Below, piece by piece: positions 46,363-59,060 of a DNA stretch of 64,000 nt (the stretch's first letter is position 1; every line of letters starts with the position of its first letter). The position numbers were made by a program, and so were the translations under genes. The notes beneath the pieces were generated by a model, which had not been told where the DNA came from, searched no databases, and saw only the letters and a list, made by a program, of their open reading frames with translations. This DNA is from Opeltia flavorubescens (lineage: Eukaryota; Ascomycota; Lecanoromycetes; Teloschistales; Teloschistaceae), in NCBI GenBank assembly GCA_000442125.1, contig KE546984.1, positions 248,001 to 312,000 on the forward strand, read 5' to 3'.

Positions 46363-47536
46363 TCAATGTCCTCCAGGAGCTTGGGCCTCCTGACGTTCAA
46401 TTGCGACCTTGGTTGCTTCGTCAAGATCTTCCTTTGGTAGACCGAGCATGCTATTGAGTATGGCCTTATTATGCTCGAAGTCGCCACAGCCATCGGGAAA
46501 GAAGATGCGAGAGTAGAGGAACTTGGAGAAAGCCTCCCTCTTGCCCTCCTTTATCTGCTTGACAGCCGTTGCAAAGGCTTCTTGAACCGGCTCCTTCGTG
46601 ATTGTCCAGTCGTCCTCCTTCGCCCCTGTTACGCGGAGAACGGAAGCCAACATGTCTTTCTGGCTGACGGTGAATGAGTTAGTGTAAACAACCTTGTTCC
46701 GAAGCTGCTCAAGGCACGCGTCTTTGTCCGAGCCTTCAGGCTTGATGGGGAGACTGAGTAGACCGGCAACAGCACGAGCCACCTGCGGCCAAGTCGATGT
46801 CGAGATCTTGACCTCACCCTCGTCGTAAAAGTTGGCGGTACGGTTGGCGAAGTCGAACCCGTAATTGCCCGGAATAGCCAGACTATACTCGTACCAGAAG
46901 CCGGTCGCCAGGGCGACGTAAGAACTCTTCCCAATCTCTTCGATCAGCTTACGAGTGGCCTCTATACGAATAGAAAGCTACCGTTAGCGAATACGACTAT
47001 GATGCATCGGCTGTATGACTGAGCTTACCTTTCATCCCGAAAATAAACACGTCCTTCAGTATGCCCTCGTTCGCAGAGTCTGGGGACCACTCATTCGGCA
47101 GGCTGTCCACGGCGAATGAGATTGTTAGCATGCGTTTGAGGTGGTGACCGTGATGATTGTTAGACTTACATCCAGGGTACACCCGCCTCACCAGCAGCTC
47201 GGACAAGCTTCTCTTCGGTCTCTTTGATTGGAGCATGACCACTAATAGTGATGACGAGAGCCTCTTGACCCCGGAGAGCCTCGACAAGTGTCTCGTGTTT
47301 GCTGTAATCAACTTTCTTCACTAGCAAAGCTTGTGGCAATGTGCTCTGGCTATCGGCACGGGTGATGGCTGTAACAGTGTGCTTGCCCGTCTTTAGCAAG
47401 GCTTCCGCCATGAACCGTCCGACATTGCCGCCTGCCTGGAGCCTTGATTCAGCTGATAACGTACAAGCAAAGTAAAAATAGTCACAGTACGTACGCCAAC
47501 GATAGCAACCTTGCTAATGTAATTTGATGAGGCCAT
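46363..47536 (-). CDS. NmrA-like / isoflavone-reductase-type NAD(P)-binding protein
   Basis: Exons 47536-47495, 47435-47170, 47102-47029 and 46961-46363 give 326 residues. The first exon join rebuilds the dinucleotide loop KVAIVG-AGGNVGRFMAE, an atypical-SDR GxxGxxG. Later blocks: AVLITISGH-like LVITISGHAP, GVPW-ILPNEWSPDS and the substrate-side ATGFWYEYSLAIPG. The catalytic Tyr-Lys pair of classical SDRs is absent, as usual in NmrA proteins. Members are either redox sensors or reductases of phenolic substrates. Divergent from an FAD monooxygenase, which suggests a joint metabolic role. Whether it belongs to the polyketide pathway is uncertain. Confidence 0.88.
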
Positions 47537-48117
47537 TGTTGGAGGAGGAAGCTTAAGATCGAAAGTGTATGATTTGCAAGGTATATGTGAAACTCCACAA
47601 AGCTGCTTCACTGATGACCCCGCCGGAAAGAAGCCTCGCGTTTACTGATAACCCCGCTGTCGGTGTAACCGTCAACACAAAAGATGGTGGGGGTGTGGAT
47701 GTAGTGATCCCTGAATGACTTACTCAAGAATTGCATTCCTTCAATCTAGCTTATGTCCCCAATACGACGACAGGGCTATCCCAAATTACCAGAATGGAAG
47801 GGTCCACTATAGAATTTTCGTACGGCTCCCGAGCTCCGCGGACACCAGCAGTCCGCAATTACGACACCCGTATGTCTTCCTCTTGGCCATCCTTTATGTC
47901 TCTTGGAGATTTGGATTCCGCCTGATCCAAGTGGTGCTTAATCTCACCGCTCTGGCTTCCGATATGGACCAGTTCTGTCCCAGTACTTAGCGGCATTCAA
48001 AGCCCAGATCAGCCTTAACACAGCAAAACACAGTCTCGCTGGCGCTATTCTTCAAAAAATACTACATTTTACATTGGACTTGGGAGACTCGGCTTATAAA
48101 ATCTCAGATTTGGGAAA
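47537..48117. promoter_or_regulatory. Bidirectional promoter, NmrA-like / FAD monooxygenase
   Basis: Holds an imperfect direct repeat: ACTGATGACCCCGC at 47610-47623 and ACTGATAACCCCGC at 47644-47657, 34 bp apart. A TATAAAA lies at 48095-48101, very close to the monooxygenase ATG at 48118, so it may not be the working core element. Confidence 0.45.
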
Positions 48118-49721
48118 ATGAACGTACAGGAACCTCACGTTATCGTCATTGGCGCTGGTACATCCTCCCGCACGCAAGATTTGTATACTTAACCTTACAA
48201 TGTGAACACTGACTCACCGTCATCTCATTGGCTAGGCATCAGTGGTCTTCTTACCTGCCAAGGTCTAAAAAAGGTTTGTGTTACTGTGGAAGAATGCAGG
48301 GACAATGCAGGGACATAACTAACCCAAGTCACCATCAAAGGCGAATATAAAGTATTCCCTATTTGAACGAGATGTGTCGATGAACTACCGCAGCAATGAA
48401 TGGACCATGGCTATCCACTGGGCCCTCCTGCATTTAAAGGAGATCTTACCCGCCGAGCTGTTCGCTAAGATCGAATCGGAGATTGCCTGCAACCCCACTA
48501 TTGGCATCCACTCTGGTCTCTACCCTATCATCAACGGCGAAACCGGTGACCTGATTACTGGTGTCCCGTATAAAGATGGGTTGCGCGTTCCGCGTAGCAA
48601 GATGCGCGTGCTATGTGCCGAGGGTCTCAATGTACAGGTCAGTCAACCAGAGGATGAGAAATGCTGCAGAGAGCATCAAGAATTTTCGTTCTGGTCTGAG
48701 AAGAACGACTGACTCTCACTGGTAACTTTAGTACGGTAAATCCCTCGTTGACATCGCATTCAATGAGAGTGGCAATGGTGTACACGCAACTTTCTCTGAC
48801 GGAACCCTTGTATCCGGGACCATGATCATCGGAGCGGACGGTCCTCGGTCTCGTGTACGTGAAACTGCCATGGGCAGTGCTGAAAAGGCAGCTGTCACCA
48901 AATTCCCAATTTTCCACACAAACATGACGGTGTGCTACGGCGATGCCGACAAAGCGCAATATGTACGGCAGAAGTACCCGACCAGTTACTTGGCACTGAG
49001 CCAAAGATCATTTCATGCTTTTCAATCAAGTCAGTCTACGGAGTACCGAGCTTTGAGTAAGCTTACCACTAGCTAATCGCGCTCCCGCAGTCTCTAGTAT
49101 GCCTGACGGGCCGGACCATCCCGAGTCATGGATCTTCCACATGGCAATGGCATGGCTCGGAGAAAGTGATAACAACACTAGCTATGCAGAACGACTAGCA
49201 CTAATCAAGGCACGGGCTGACGGCATGGGCGAGCCCGCTCGCTCCGCTTTCATGTGGTTGCCCGACGACACGGAAGTACACAAGGCCGACATCAGCTACT
49301 GGATCAGCCAGCCCTGGAACAATCGTCAGGGACGTTTGACTCTGATTGGGGATGCCGCACACGCGATGCCGCCCTGTAAGCTTCGCTACCAACCTTAACA
49401 CAGCGCCACATTGGCTGAAAGCTGACTAAAATGGTGTACCCGCTAGATCGCGGCCAAGGCCTCAATCATTGCATTTGCGACGTATCGCACCTCCTAGAAG
49501 GACTGAAGAGTGTCCGCCATGCCGATCGCTCGATCACTGAGGCCGTCAACGCGTACGAGGCAGAGATGATTCCGCGTGGAAAGGAAGAAGTCACTTGCTC
49601 AGTCGAGAACGGACTCATGCTTCACGATTGGAACAAGGTACAGGCAAGTCCCGTGTTCCGTCGCGGGTTCAAGCCCATGGATGGGCTTGAAGGCGTTCAG
49701 AAAGAAGTGATCGTTGAATGA
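48118..49721 (+). CDS. FAD-dependent aromatic monooxygenase
   Basis: Exons 48118-48157, 48236-48273, 48341-48637, 48732-49029, 49091-49375 and 49447-49721 total 1233 nt, 410 residues. The first splice rebuilds the FAD loop VIVIGAG-ISGLLTCQG. SGTMIIGADGPRSRVRE is the DG motif, and LTLIGDAAHAMPPY-RGQGLN (rebuilt across the last intron) is the GD motif. This is the class A flavin hydroxylase set found in salicylate-hydroxylase-like enzymes and many fungal polyketide hydroxylases. Six small exons all join in frame. It ends without a membrane segment, so it is probably soluble. It is the rightmost plausible tailoring gene, and hydroxylation of an aromatic ring is the expected reaction. Confidence 0.92.
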
Positions 49722-52700
49722 GCTATGAACTTACGTGGACATTTTGTTTCGCTCCACCCAAATCCTTCGTCCTTCATCCTTCGTCCTTCTTCCTCTCTGA
49801 TCCCGTAGACGAGCCTTCTCAAAACCGCATTATATGGATGCCAAGTTATTTACATTCATTCTTCTGTCTTTATATATATAGCCTATTGAAAAAACCGAAT
49901 ACTTCCTCTGACCTTCTCGAGCCTACCTTCATCACACATGCTCTTGACTAATCCAATACCACGGGTCCATTTTCCCCTCTAAAAAGCCGGCCCCGTTCGG
50001 AGAAATACATTTTATCACTCCTTTCCACAGCATTCAAAGCACTCCTCACCAGCAATACCCGAGTACAAGACATCGAATGCTAGGATGAAACGACATTGCG
50101 AACAGGCTTGGACTACGATACTCCTTCTCTTCTTCCTCGACCATCTGCTTCTCCTCTGTATCAATAGGAGTCTGAATTCCAAATGTATTGCTAAACCTAG
50201 CGGAAATGTTGTCATTTCCAAAGCATACGCGTCCAATAGCCCCAAAAGCCAGATTACGGTTTTCCTTGGACCTCGAGTCCCCTTCTCACACATACGACAC
50301 ATTTACCCACTCTCCCCTCTCTTCCCCCTTGCCGATTTCCCAAACCCCTATAATATTCACCTCTGGCTTGACTTCTCTTCACTGTCGTCCATCATCACCG
50401 ACACATAATGTTTCCCTGTTTTAGCCGTTGGAAGCATGTCCTGCCTCTAATGCTTTCCCCCACAGAGCCATGCTGACGATGATCTCGAGAGCTTCGTAAA
50501 GTTGGAACGCCCAGGCTTTTGTCAAAAAGTTAGATTGGACTTCTCTGTCATTGAAAGACTAAAACTCTTTTTCGAAACCTGGAACTGATAGATCTATGTA
50601 ATTACCTTGCACTACTTGAGAAATTGTCGAAACCATTGCCGATGGGAATTAGCAGCAAAGCAGGTGAGCTGACTATATATTTTGTTATTTCACCATTGAA
50701 ATTACATACGGCCACAGACAGAGGAAAACATGGCTTCCCGTCCGCTCAACCATAATTAAGTCTCTAATCGGAAGATTAATAGTTGGGTCGGTGACGACCA
50801 GCGAATGCCTTCTGCTGTATGTTTTTGACTTTTTTCGCAACTTGACAGCAAAGAAAGCTATCGATTTTCGGCTTTTTGATATTTTATTGTACGCCACACA
50901 TGCTGTCAAACCTCTACTAAGGACTAAATCGAGATATGGTAAGGTAATTCACAATTCATTTAAAGGTATTTGGGCTCGTGGAAAGGCATTTTTCTCGCTC
51001 GTATCACCTGTCGAGAAACACGAGCGTTGGCTAAAGTTCTTCTTGGGTTTGAACAATACCCTCTCTCGCCGGTAGGAGATTGTAAAAACGTTTCATTAGA
51101 ACATAAAGCGTGAAGCAGAACCAGAATCAAAATTTCTTCATCCCCCCATAGCAATATCAACGACCGATAGCCAGAGTCGATAGGAATATTGACGAACAAT
51201 CTCTCTCCAGTCGTTTCTCTTGCCGCCAATATCTCTCTCCACATCCTCATCAATCAAAAAGCTTGAACGAAAGAATCTGCCACAGAGGCCAGAAGAGGTT
51301 GGAAAGAGCTGCAATGTTCTCGATCACACCAGGTCTCTTCCTATTCCCTTCGCAATGGCCATCACAACGTTTCGGAAGCTCCCGTACTCTCTATAATTGC
51401 GTGTCCATCCGAAATCAAGCGCTGTTTACTCGCTAGCCTCCCACTTACGGTTCAGTATCCGCGTTGGTGGGCTGTGACTGGATTATCGCTTTGACAACGT
51501 CCCGATACGTGGTAAATATCTCAGCGCACAAAATGCTCAGAGGACTGCCAAAGTACTCCCCAATGAACTGAAGCCGGCATGGACATCGTGCCATGCCATG
51601 TATTCCTAAAGGATCGAAACCTATCCATACCTTACACTTCTCCAACTGGGAATAAAGCCTGGGGACTTGAAGTGCGAGGCATCACGAGCAATAGATAACA
51701 GATGAGGCTGCAGCTTCATTCTCTACTTGATTCTCATTATTGTAACTGAAGTTTGAATTGTGGAGGCAAAGTATGGAAGCAACCAGTCCAAGGGGTGTTG
51801 TACGACTACTGGCTGCCGCTGAGTTTGTGATTGTCCAATATAAGTTCAGAATCAACGTTTACAGTGGGGACCAAGTCGTTGTAACGAAAGAAGTTCTTCC
51901 ATCCTAGGCAACAGGCTTAACTTCCCGCGGCTACTATTCATCAACTCCGGCTTTCCCAGGAAATTCTTGCTTGTAACACTTTACTATTGATACCGAAATT
52001 TCCCACAGCACAGAAGTGTGTTTAACTCCGAGCGTTATCATTTACTATTATCATAGTGATTCAACGTATTTGGTGCCATGGATTCAACAACGTCCTCAAC
52101 GATTGCATGAGCTTAAATCTACTGGAGGTAAAGCGAAAATAAGAAAGACTGCTTGGGAAGGTTCAAATGGTATTGTGTGCTCGGAGAATCCACTGAAATG
52201 GACGAGGAACAGTAGTTTGATAACTTTAGTTGCGTTATTCGTTTATCAGAAGGTATAATGAGGCGGATGTCGGTGGATTACCATCGCACGGATGGCTTGA
52301 GGTGTCTAACAAGAACGTGTTCACAAGAAGTTCCACATAAGGAGCTTTGGGAAAGGAAGAACTTATGCGTTACAACTCTATCAGGGCAGGATTGGTATCT
52401 CTTCCCAGGTCATAGCACTAAAAACAGGGGTATGCCAAGGCGATTAGTGCCACGAGTGGCCTGGGAAGGGATAGTGGAAATGTGTAAAGATCCCCAAAGT
52501 AGAAGCATCTTCTCAAGCAAAAGGTGGTGCATGAATTGAATACTCAAACCATGCTGCTTTTGGCATTGCCTCAATGCCTCAACTCACCTTCAATCGCTTA
52601 TTCATTTGCACCACAATGAAAATTCGTACTGAAGTAATCTCATCAATATACGGCCCGATAGTGAAAATCTAAATCGAGATGTTGGGGCTCTACAAGCCGC

Positions 52701-53172
52701 TAAAACCGCCTATCGAAGCTCCCGTTGGAAGGCTGCTTAAGGGCAGTAAAAGATTTTGGTGGGGCCAGGCTTAGCGGCTATCGTGGGCCCTTCAGCAACG
52801 GTTATCCAATAGAATGCGCGATAAAAACAAGGTCTAAAAGCGGCGTCGGCACTTGTTAGATATGCATCGGTTTCATCCTTCTTCATAAAGCATATCCGCG
52901 TCTCCAATCTTCGTCATTTTGCTTTTGGCTCACAAGTGATTCACCTTGTTGATTCACATCACATTCGTTTTACCAATGTACATAAACTTATAGTATTTTC
53001 TTTCACGTGACTATTTTCCTACGACATCTACCCACTTCCTCGGAATTTGGACATAAAGGGTCTTGGACTGGCTCCACTCGCTTTAAGGCACGGATGATTT
53101 AACCACCAGCTCGCATATTTCTTTGTTCTTCCGGACACTTCCTGGTTCGCAAGCAAACTTACAGCCATCGAT
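49722..53172. other. 3.4-kb gene-free region at the right cluster edge
   Basis: No open frame here shows family character, and I found no tRNA-like or transposon signature by eye. It separates the metabolite genes from the conserved right flank and includes the MscS promoter at its end. Confidence 0.55.
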
Positions 53173-56147
53173 ATGTCGACCCCAATGAAAGAACTCCCCC
53201 AGCCTCACTATCTCACCGACAATGGCGTGCAGCGTCAATCCGACGACGACGAAAGCACCTTGTCTGGGGAACAAGATCGCTTGAATCCCTCCAGACAAAA
53301 CAGTGCCCAGAAGGAGAACTACCTCGGCGGACAGTCATCCCTACAACAGTCTCGTGAAGAGGAGAATCGCCTGACAGATGACCTCGCCATGCTGCAAGCG
53401 GAACGCGTGGTGTCCAGCGCCCAAAGTGCTCAACTAGCGGGCAAGTTGACCAATTCAACTTCCATGCGCCGTTCACGCTCCAGGGTAGAGCCACTCGATC
53501 AGTTTGATGTCAATACCAATCCTATTCATGAGAAGACTGCCACCTTCAGGCCCCCAGAAAATCCGGCTGGCCGGGTTGCCCAAACTTTTAAGAAAATCCA
53601 TGAATCCAGTTTCCTTATTCGATACTTCTCTTACATCGTCCCGGTCGTACTTATCATACTAATCCCTCTTCTCCTGGGTGCTTTGGTGTTCAAGGAAGCC
53701 ACTGTTGGCCACGTCCGTTTGATGTGGTTTTGTGTCTGGCTTGAAATCGTTTGGCTGACATTATGGAGCGGAAGAGTCAGCTACCATTTCCCGCCATTGG
53801 TGATCAACGCTTACTGTGATGACAGATAACAGCCCAATTGCTTCCTTATCCTGTCGGACTCATCTCCAGCCTATTCACCAACAACAGCAAAAAGTGGAAA
53901 GATATGTTTAGGCAGCTTGAGATACCTGCAACCATATTCTTCTGGACGTTAGCGGTCGAGATATCGTTTCTACCGACTATGATTCACCATCATATCAGCG
54001 AAGGTCCTGCTAGGCGGGATTGGGAAATCAAGATGAATAAAATCCTGGTGTCCCTCCTGGTGGGAGCCAGTCTGAACTTCATTGAAAAGATCATTATCCA
54101 ATTGATTGCCATCAGCTTTCATCTACGAACGTACTCTGATCGCATCGAGGTCAACAAGTTCCAAATCGGCAGTCTTACGAAGCTGTATCAATATTCGAAG
54201 GAAAAGATTGCGGTGGAGGATTCCGATTTCGAGGACCATACAGCTTCTGGCCCGGAGAGTGGCGCTCGTACGCCAATGGTCTATGTCGAAAAAGCACAAA
54301 AGCGGGCGAGAGGTGTTTTCAACAAGTTTGGAGATGCCGCCGGCAAAGTTGCTGCAGATTTCACAGGGAAAGGCGTTACGAAAAGCACCCATCCCCGTCA
54401 GGTGATCTTGACCCTTCTTTCGTCTACCTCTGGTTCTCAAGTCTTGGCTCGACGGTTGTACCGCACTTTCGTTCTGGAGGATGCAGAAACCGTAACTCCT
54501 GAGGATCTCAAACCTGCATTTGACAACGATGAGGAAGCCGAAAGCGCCTTTACCATGTTTGATCGAGACATGAATGGAGACATCTCGATGAGCGAGCTGG
54601 AAGCCGTCTGTGTCGAGATCGGCAAAGAGCGCAAGTCAATCACAGCATCTCTCAAAGACCTTGATTCCGTGGTATCGAAGCTCGATGCTGTTTTGCTATT
54701 CTTTGTCTTTGGCATTACCATTCTGGTCCTGCTCTCCCTGATCTCAAGCTCTGCCGCAGCTTCATTAACCAGTGCCGGTTCCGTTGTGCTTGCACTTTCC
54801 TGGCTCTTTTCCTCTACCGCCCAGGAATTCCTAGCGTCATGCATCTTTGTTCTTGTCAAACATCCCTTTGATTGCGGTGATCGGGTGTATATCTATGGCA
54901 ACTCTGGTGCACAGATGAAAGGAGATGACTATTTCGTCAAAGAGATCTCGCTACTCTACACCGAATTCAAGAAAATGGAAGGTCATATCGTCCAAGCACC
55001 AAACAGCTACCTCAACACTCTGTTCATCCAGAATATGCGTCGATCCGGAGGTTTAGCAGAGGCGGTCCCTCTTGTTGTCAAGTTCGGTACAACATTGGAT
55101 CAGATCGATGATTTCCGTCAGCGTCTTCTAGAATTTGTCAAGAGCGAGAAACGAGAATACCAGCCAAATATCTTGACGGAAATCCGAGAAGTTGTCGAGG
55201 CACACTCGGTCAATCTCAATGTCGTTTTCTTCTACAAGTCAAACTGGCAGAACGAACTCTTGAGATTGCAGCGACGCAACAAGTTCATCTGTGCAATGAT
55301 GATTTCAATGCAAGAGGCTGGCATCGAAGGACCTCTCAAGCGCCTTCCTGGCCAGAAAGAGGATGCCCCTTACTACGTTCAGTACACGAATAACAACATC
55401 CCTCACCAATCAGGAACAACAAATAATAGTAACCTCGGCCCCCAGTCAAGTAGTCTTATACAAGATCCCCCATCTTTGTCCGAGCCTGGGGATAGTCCTC
55501 AGCTGGGCCATAAACGTTCGAATATTCGACGGACGACCGGGCGCGCCAGGGGAGAATCAATCTCCGCAATGGCGAAACGCGTGGACTTCTCACTGGGAAT
55601 GAAGGACGTCAGCTCCTCAGGCGGTCTCATGGGCGATCTATACGACGACGTCAGTCCAAGCCGAGTACCTCAGCAGGGCGGGCGACGCGACTCCGCTTCT
55701 CGGTCAAGGGACGCAGTTCGAGATAGAATCGTGGAGGAAGACGAAGAGCAGCTTCGAAAAGCCGAAGGAGGAGATGGCCATTCCACTTCTCGCGCCGTTG
55801 AAGGATCCCCTCGATATGGTGGATTGCACAGATCTTCGACGGAATCAGGTGGCAGTCGGATAAAACGGAGTCTTTCGTCGATACATCGAAATCGATTCTT
55901 GTTCTCTCGTCATGGCCGACAGAATAGCAAGGGTGAGTACGAAGATCTGATGGAGCAGGGGATGGCGGATATCCCTGAATCGGCGGGTGCAGCTTCTTCG
56001 GGTCGCGTTAGTCCTCGGAGTGGGCATGTGAGTCCACAAGCTGGACGTATGACGACGGACGCGGATCTTGCTCGTGGTGCATTGCCTGGTGGTGCGCCGA
56101 CGAGGAGGCAGACGGAGAATTTTGAAATGAGAGATATGAATAGATGA
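53173..56147 (+). CDS. Mechanosensitive ion channel (MscS family) with EF-hand
   Basis: Exons 53173-53775 and 53826-56147 give 974 residues. Fungal Msy1/Msy2-type channels sit in the ER/cortical membranes and release Ca2+ on hypo-osmotic swelling. A charged N-terminus is followed by membrane spans ([62 protein letters not shown]). An EF-hand loop [12 protein letters not shown] lies near 447-458. The MscS pore and beta domains follow ([58 protein letters not shown]). The Ser/Arg-rich tail is disordered. The acceptor GATGACAG|ATA is chosen over the next AG because it restores [14 protein letters not shown]. Confidence 0.94.
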
Positions 56148-56513
56148 TGACTAGCGTGGTGCATTTGGTCAGATAGAAGGCTCGGATTACGTGAAAGGCT
56201 CATATTGGCCGGCAAAATCATAGAGCTGCGAGGTTTACTTCATATTGCGTGTACAGCGGTAAATGTTGATGGTTCACGACTAATAGACTGATAGACTGAT
56301 AGACCAATGCATGTTCTAATCAATCCTTCATAACAAGCTTAGTGATTTTGAACCAGAATGCATTAATGGAACTAGGCAGCTTCGAGCTTTCCATTTCACA
56401 TGGATGAGTATATTCCAAGACATTGCGATAAATGGAAAACCAAGTCACGCCTCACATCCCATGACTGACTCTCGAGGAATGATTCATAGATCAAATTTCA
56501 ACAATAAATATTG
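56148..56513. other. Convergent intergenic region, MscS / EMC3
   Basis: 3' flanks only; nothing recognised. Confidence 0.55.
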
Positions 56514-57598
56514 CTATATACCATCCAATATTCTCCGCTCAATGCCTTTCAATATATATTCATGCTCCAAAACCTCAAGATTCTCCGCCTCATTCTGGAA
56601 AACTTTATCTGGATCTTGTCCCGGCTGGAACATACCGGCGCCAGCGCCCGGGTTCATTTGAGACATCTGTTGCGCCATTTGGCTTGCAGCTAGATGGGAT
56701 ATGTCAGTACTTGTGAGAGAAGTGTCGGGTAGTAAGGAGAGGAAAAGGGGACTTCTGATGGCTTACCGTTTTCATTACCGAGGATGAAGATAAAGACGGA
56801 TTGGAGGCCGAAGAGGTTGAGGAAGTACCAAGATAGGGAGGATACCCATCGAACGTCGAGGTCTCGGGTTGCGACTCCGGATTGGAGCATTGATTTGAAG
56901 CGGAGGGTTAGGGGGAAGGGCAATTTCACTAGTATGTATTCCGTGGTCAGCGTTGTAACTCCTTGACATACATACACAACACATCCGAAAGACCCAGAGC
57001 AAAACTTCACGACGCGAAAGACCATCGAATGTTTAGCGACCAACATACTTATCACATAACCCGCAAAAAACGCATTAATCCACCCCATAATCAGCGTTTG
57101 CGGAACCATCATAGCCATATTCCCCTTCATCATTCCCATCATTCCCTCCATAGCCGCGGGATCCGTCATCGGATTCCCTGCCGGTTTACCCTTGCTATCG
57201 GGATCTTTCAAGAAGCTACCTTCTTTGTATGCATTTATCATGTAGTTCTTGCGAGCAGCGAAGGCAGAGGCCGAGATTGCGGAGGCGTTGTTGCGGAGGT
57301 TGATGCCTCGAACAAGGGACCGTTGCTCGCGGATGGCGGGAAGATCTTGCTTTTTGGGGGTAGTTTGGAGAAGGACGGTTGCGTAGTGACGAAGGACACC
57401 GGTGAGGATCTGTATGGCGCTCTTGAGTACATTATCTTCGACGATTATGTGAGTGAATGTACCATAACAATCGTAATGGGAAACAGGATCCAGTAGCTAG
57501 ATGGAGAATTAGCATCAAGGAAAAGCGCAGTTATGTTGGGGAGATTCGTACAAAAGGGCTGGATCCCGGTGTATCGACTGCTCCACAAGCTGCGGCAT
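56514..57598 (-). CDS. EMC3: ER membrane protein complex subunit 3
   Basis: Core subunit of the EMC membrane-protein insertase, Oxa1 superfamily. Exons 57598-57552, 57496-57463, 57409-57049, 56928-56767 and 56689-56514 total 780 nt, 259 residues, the usual family length. The rebuilt N-terminus MPQLVEQSIHRDPALFYWIL leads into the first membrane span; LTGVLRHYATVLLQ and REQRSLVRGINLRNNAS are family signatures. MGMMKGNMAMMVPQTLIMGW is the Met-rich second region. KLPFPLTLRFKSMLQSG and SLSWYFLNLFGLQSVF close the insertase core. The 34-nt second exon is small but required by frame. Divergent from SPC2 with only 226 bp between the start codons. Confidence 0.95.
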
Positions 57599-57824
57599 GG
57601 TGCCCGCTAAGCTCCTAGGAGCTCTGTCAAAGAATACAGAGAAAGGTAAAACAACCTCGACTTTTGATAGATGATATCGAGAGATATCCAATAGATTTGG
57701 TCAGCGGAAGATTGACATCCATCCTAATTCAGCCGCCGCACACGCGTTTCCGCAAGCGCCTGGACCTGACTCCGTGTCCATCTACCAATAAGCTCAAAAG
57801 TACTTTCCTCGGACAGCCAAAGTT
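57599..57824. promoter_or_regulatory. Compact bidirectional promoter, EMC3 / SPC2
   Basis: 226 bp between the start codons of two ER-membrane biogenesis genes. No individual element resolved. Confidence 0.5.
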
Positions 57825-58575
57825 ATGGCCAGTCCAAAGATCTCAGTATATTCCTTGTCTGGTAATTTCACCCATTCGCAAACCATCCTTACTGCTAACA
57901 ATCGTCAGACTTGAAGAACACCACAGACGATGCCCTCCCAAATTACCTGACATCTCTCAAATTTCGACAATCGCATTACCTTGCCGACGTACGACTTGGT
58001 CTAGGATATACAGCCGTCGGAATCGCGGGAGCAACATTCTACGCAGACTACAAGCTCGGTTGGGACGCGACCAAGTTCTGGACACTGTGGGCTGTCATTG
58101 TATATTTCATCCTGAACGGAGCCTTGACATATTGGATATGGGGCGTTGAGAAGGGTCAGATATTCAATGGAGAATTTAAAGACACATCGGTACTCATTAT
58201 TATCCCAAACAGGACGTTTCGCTTTTTGTTAACAGGCAGCGCTAGATCTCAATAGCCTCAAGCGTCAACAAACACAACCCGGTCTATAATCTGAAGGTGC
58301 AATATGGCAAGGTAGGGAAAGAATTACAAACGTCCACTCTCTCTGCTCCCTTCGCTCGATGGTTCGATTCAGACGGATACTTCGTCGCAACCCCCTTCCA
58401 GCGATGGCTGGCGACGGAAATTCCTCTGATTGGGGAGGCAGATCCTCAAAAGGCGGGCAGTGGCAGTGTGGGTAATGAGACTGGAAGCGTGGTTGAGGCT
58501 CAGAAGACACAGGAGATGGATCCATCGGCCAAGGCGTCAGCACCACGCCCAAGGAAGTCTAAAAAGGCCCCGTGA
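57825..58575 (+). CDS. SPC2: Signal peptidase complex subunit 2 (SPC25 homologue)
   Basis: Non-catalytic subunit of the ER signal peptidase. Exons 57825-57861, 57909-58189 and 58246-58575 give 215 residues. The start MASPKISVYSLS-DLKNTTDDALPNYL is typical of the fungal protein. Two membrane spans form a hairpin (LGYTAVGIAGATFYADYKLG and FWTLWAVIVYFILNGALTYW). The cytosolic beta-rich part contains NPVYNLKVQYGK and FDSDGYFVATPFQRWL. The C-terminal tail is Pro/Lys-rich. All three exon joins preserve frame. Confidence 0.92.
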
Positions 58576-59060
58576 AGTTTCTTTTGAGTCTCGAAGTCAA
58601 ATACAATGAATTGAGACAGTCTGTTCAATCCACGATGTAGAACCAATGCCTTGAATAGACTTGTTCTTGGGACCACCTTGGAATTTTCGTCTTAGCATGA
58701 AAAGGTCTCTCTACGTGCGCAATCCTGCTGTCGTCACGTTTCTGCCTTCAAAGAACTCATAAGTTTTCCCCTTACCATTCTTAATGTCTTTTTATAGCCT
58801 TATCGTTGTCCGCCTGGTGATATACTTCCCATCTCATTCTCGAATGCCCTCATGCTAAGTAATCAATGCCAAGGAAAGGCGTCATTCCACGAGCCAACGC
58901 CAAAAATGACTTTCATCTTCCAGCTTCTACGATGATGGGACAGGCCACCACCGTTATCATGCATAGTATCAATATCGATACAATCAAGCAGACACCTGTT
59001 TTAGCAGGACATGGAATGCCGGAGGGAACGTACAACGGGGATGCACCAATGGTTGGTGCC
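58576..59060. other. Convergent intergenic region
   Basis: 3' flanks of SPC2 and of the interrupted membrane-protein gene. Nothing recognised. Confidence 0.55.

Noticed and set aside
48095-48101. TATAAAA as core promoter of the FAD monooxygenase
   Set aside because: Only 17 bp before the ATG, too close for a normal start site downstream of TATA, so not listed as a feature of its own.
52258-52539. 93-codon open frame in the gene-free gap
   Set aside because: No homology recognised, and composition looks non-coding.
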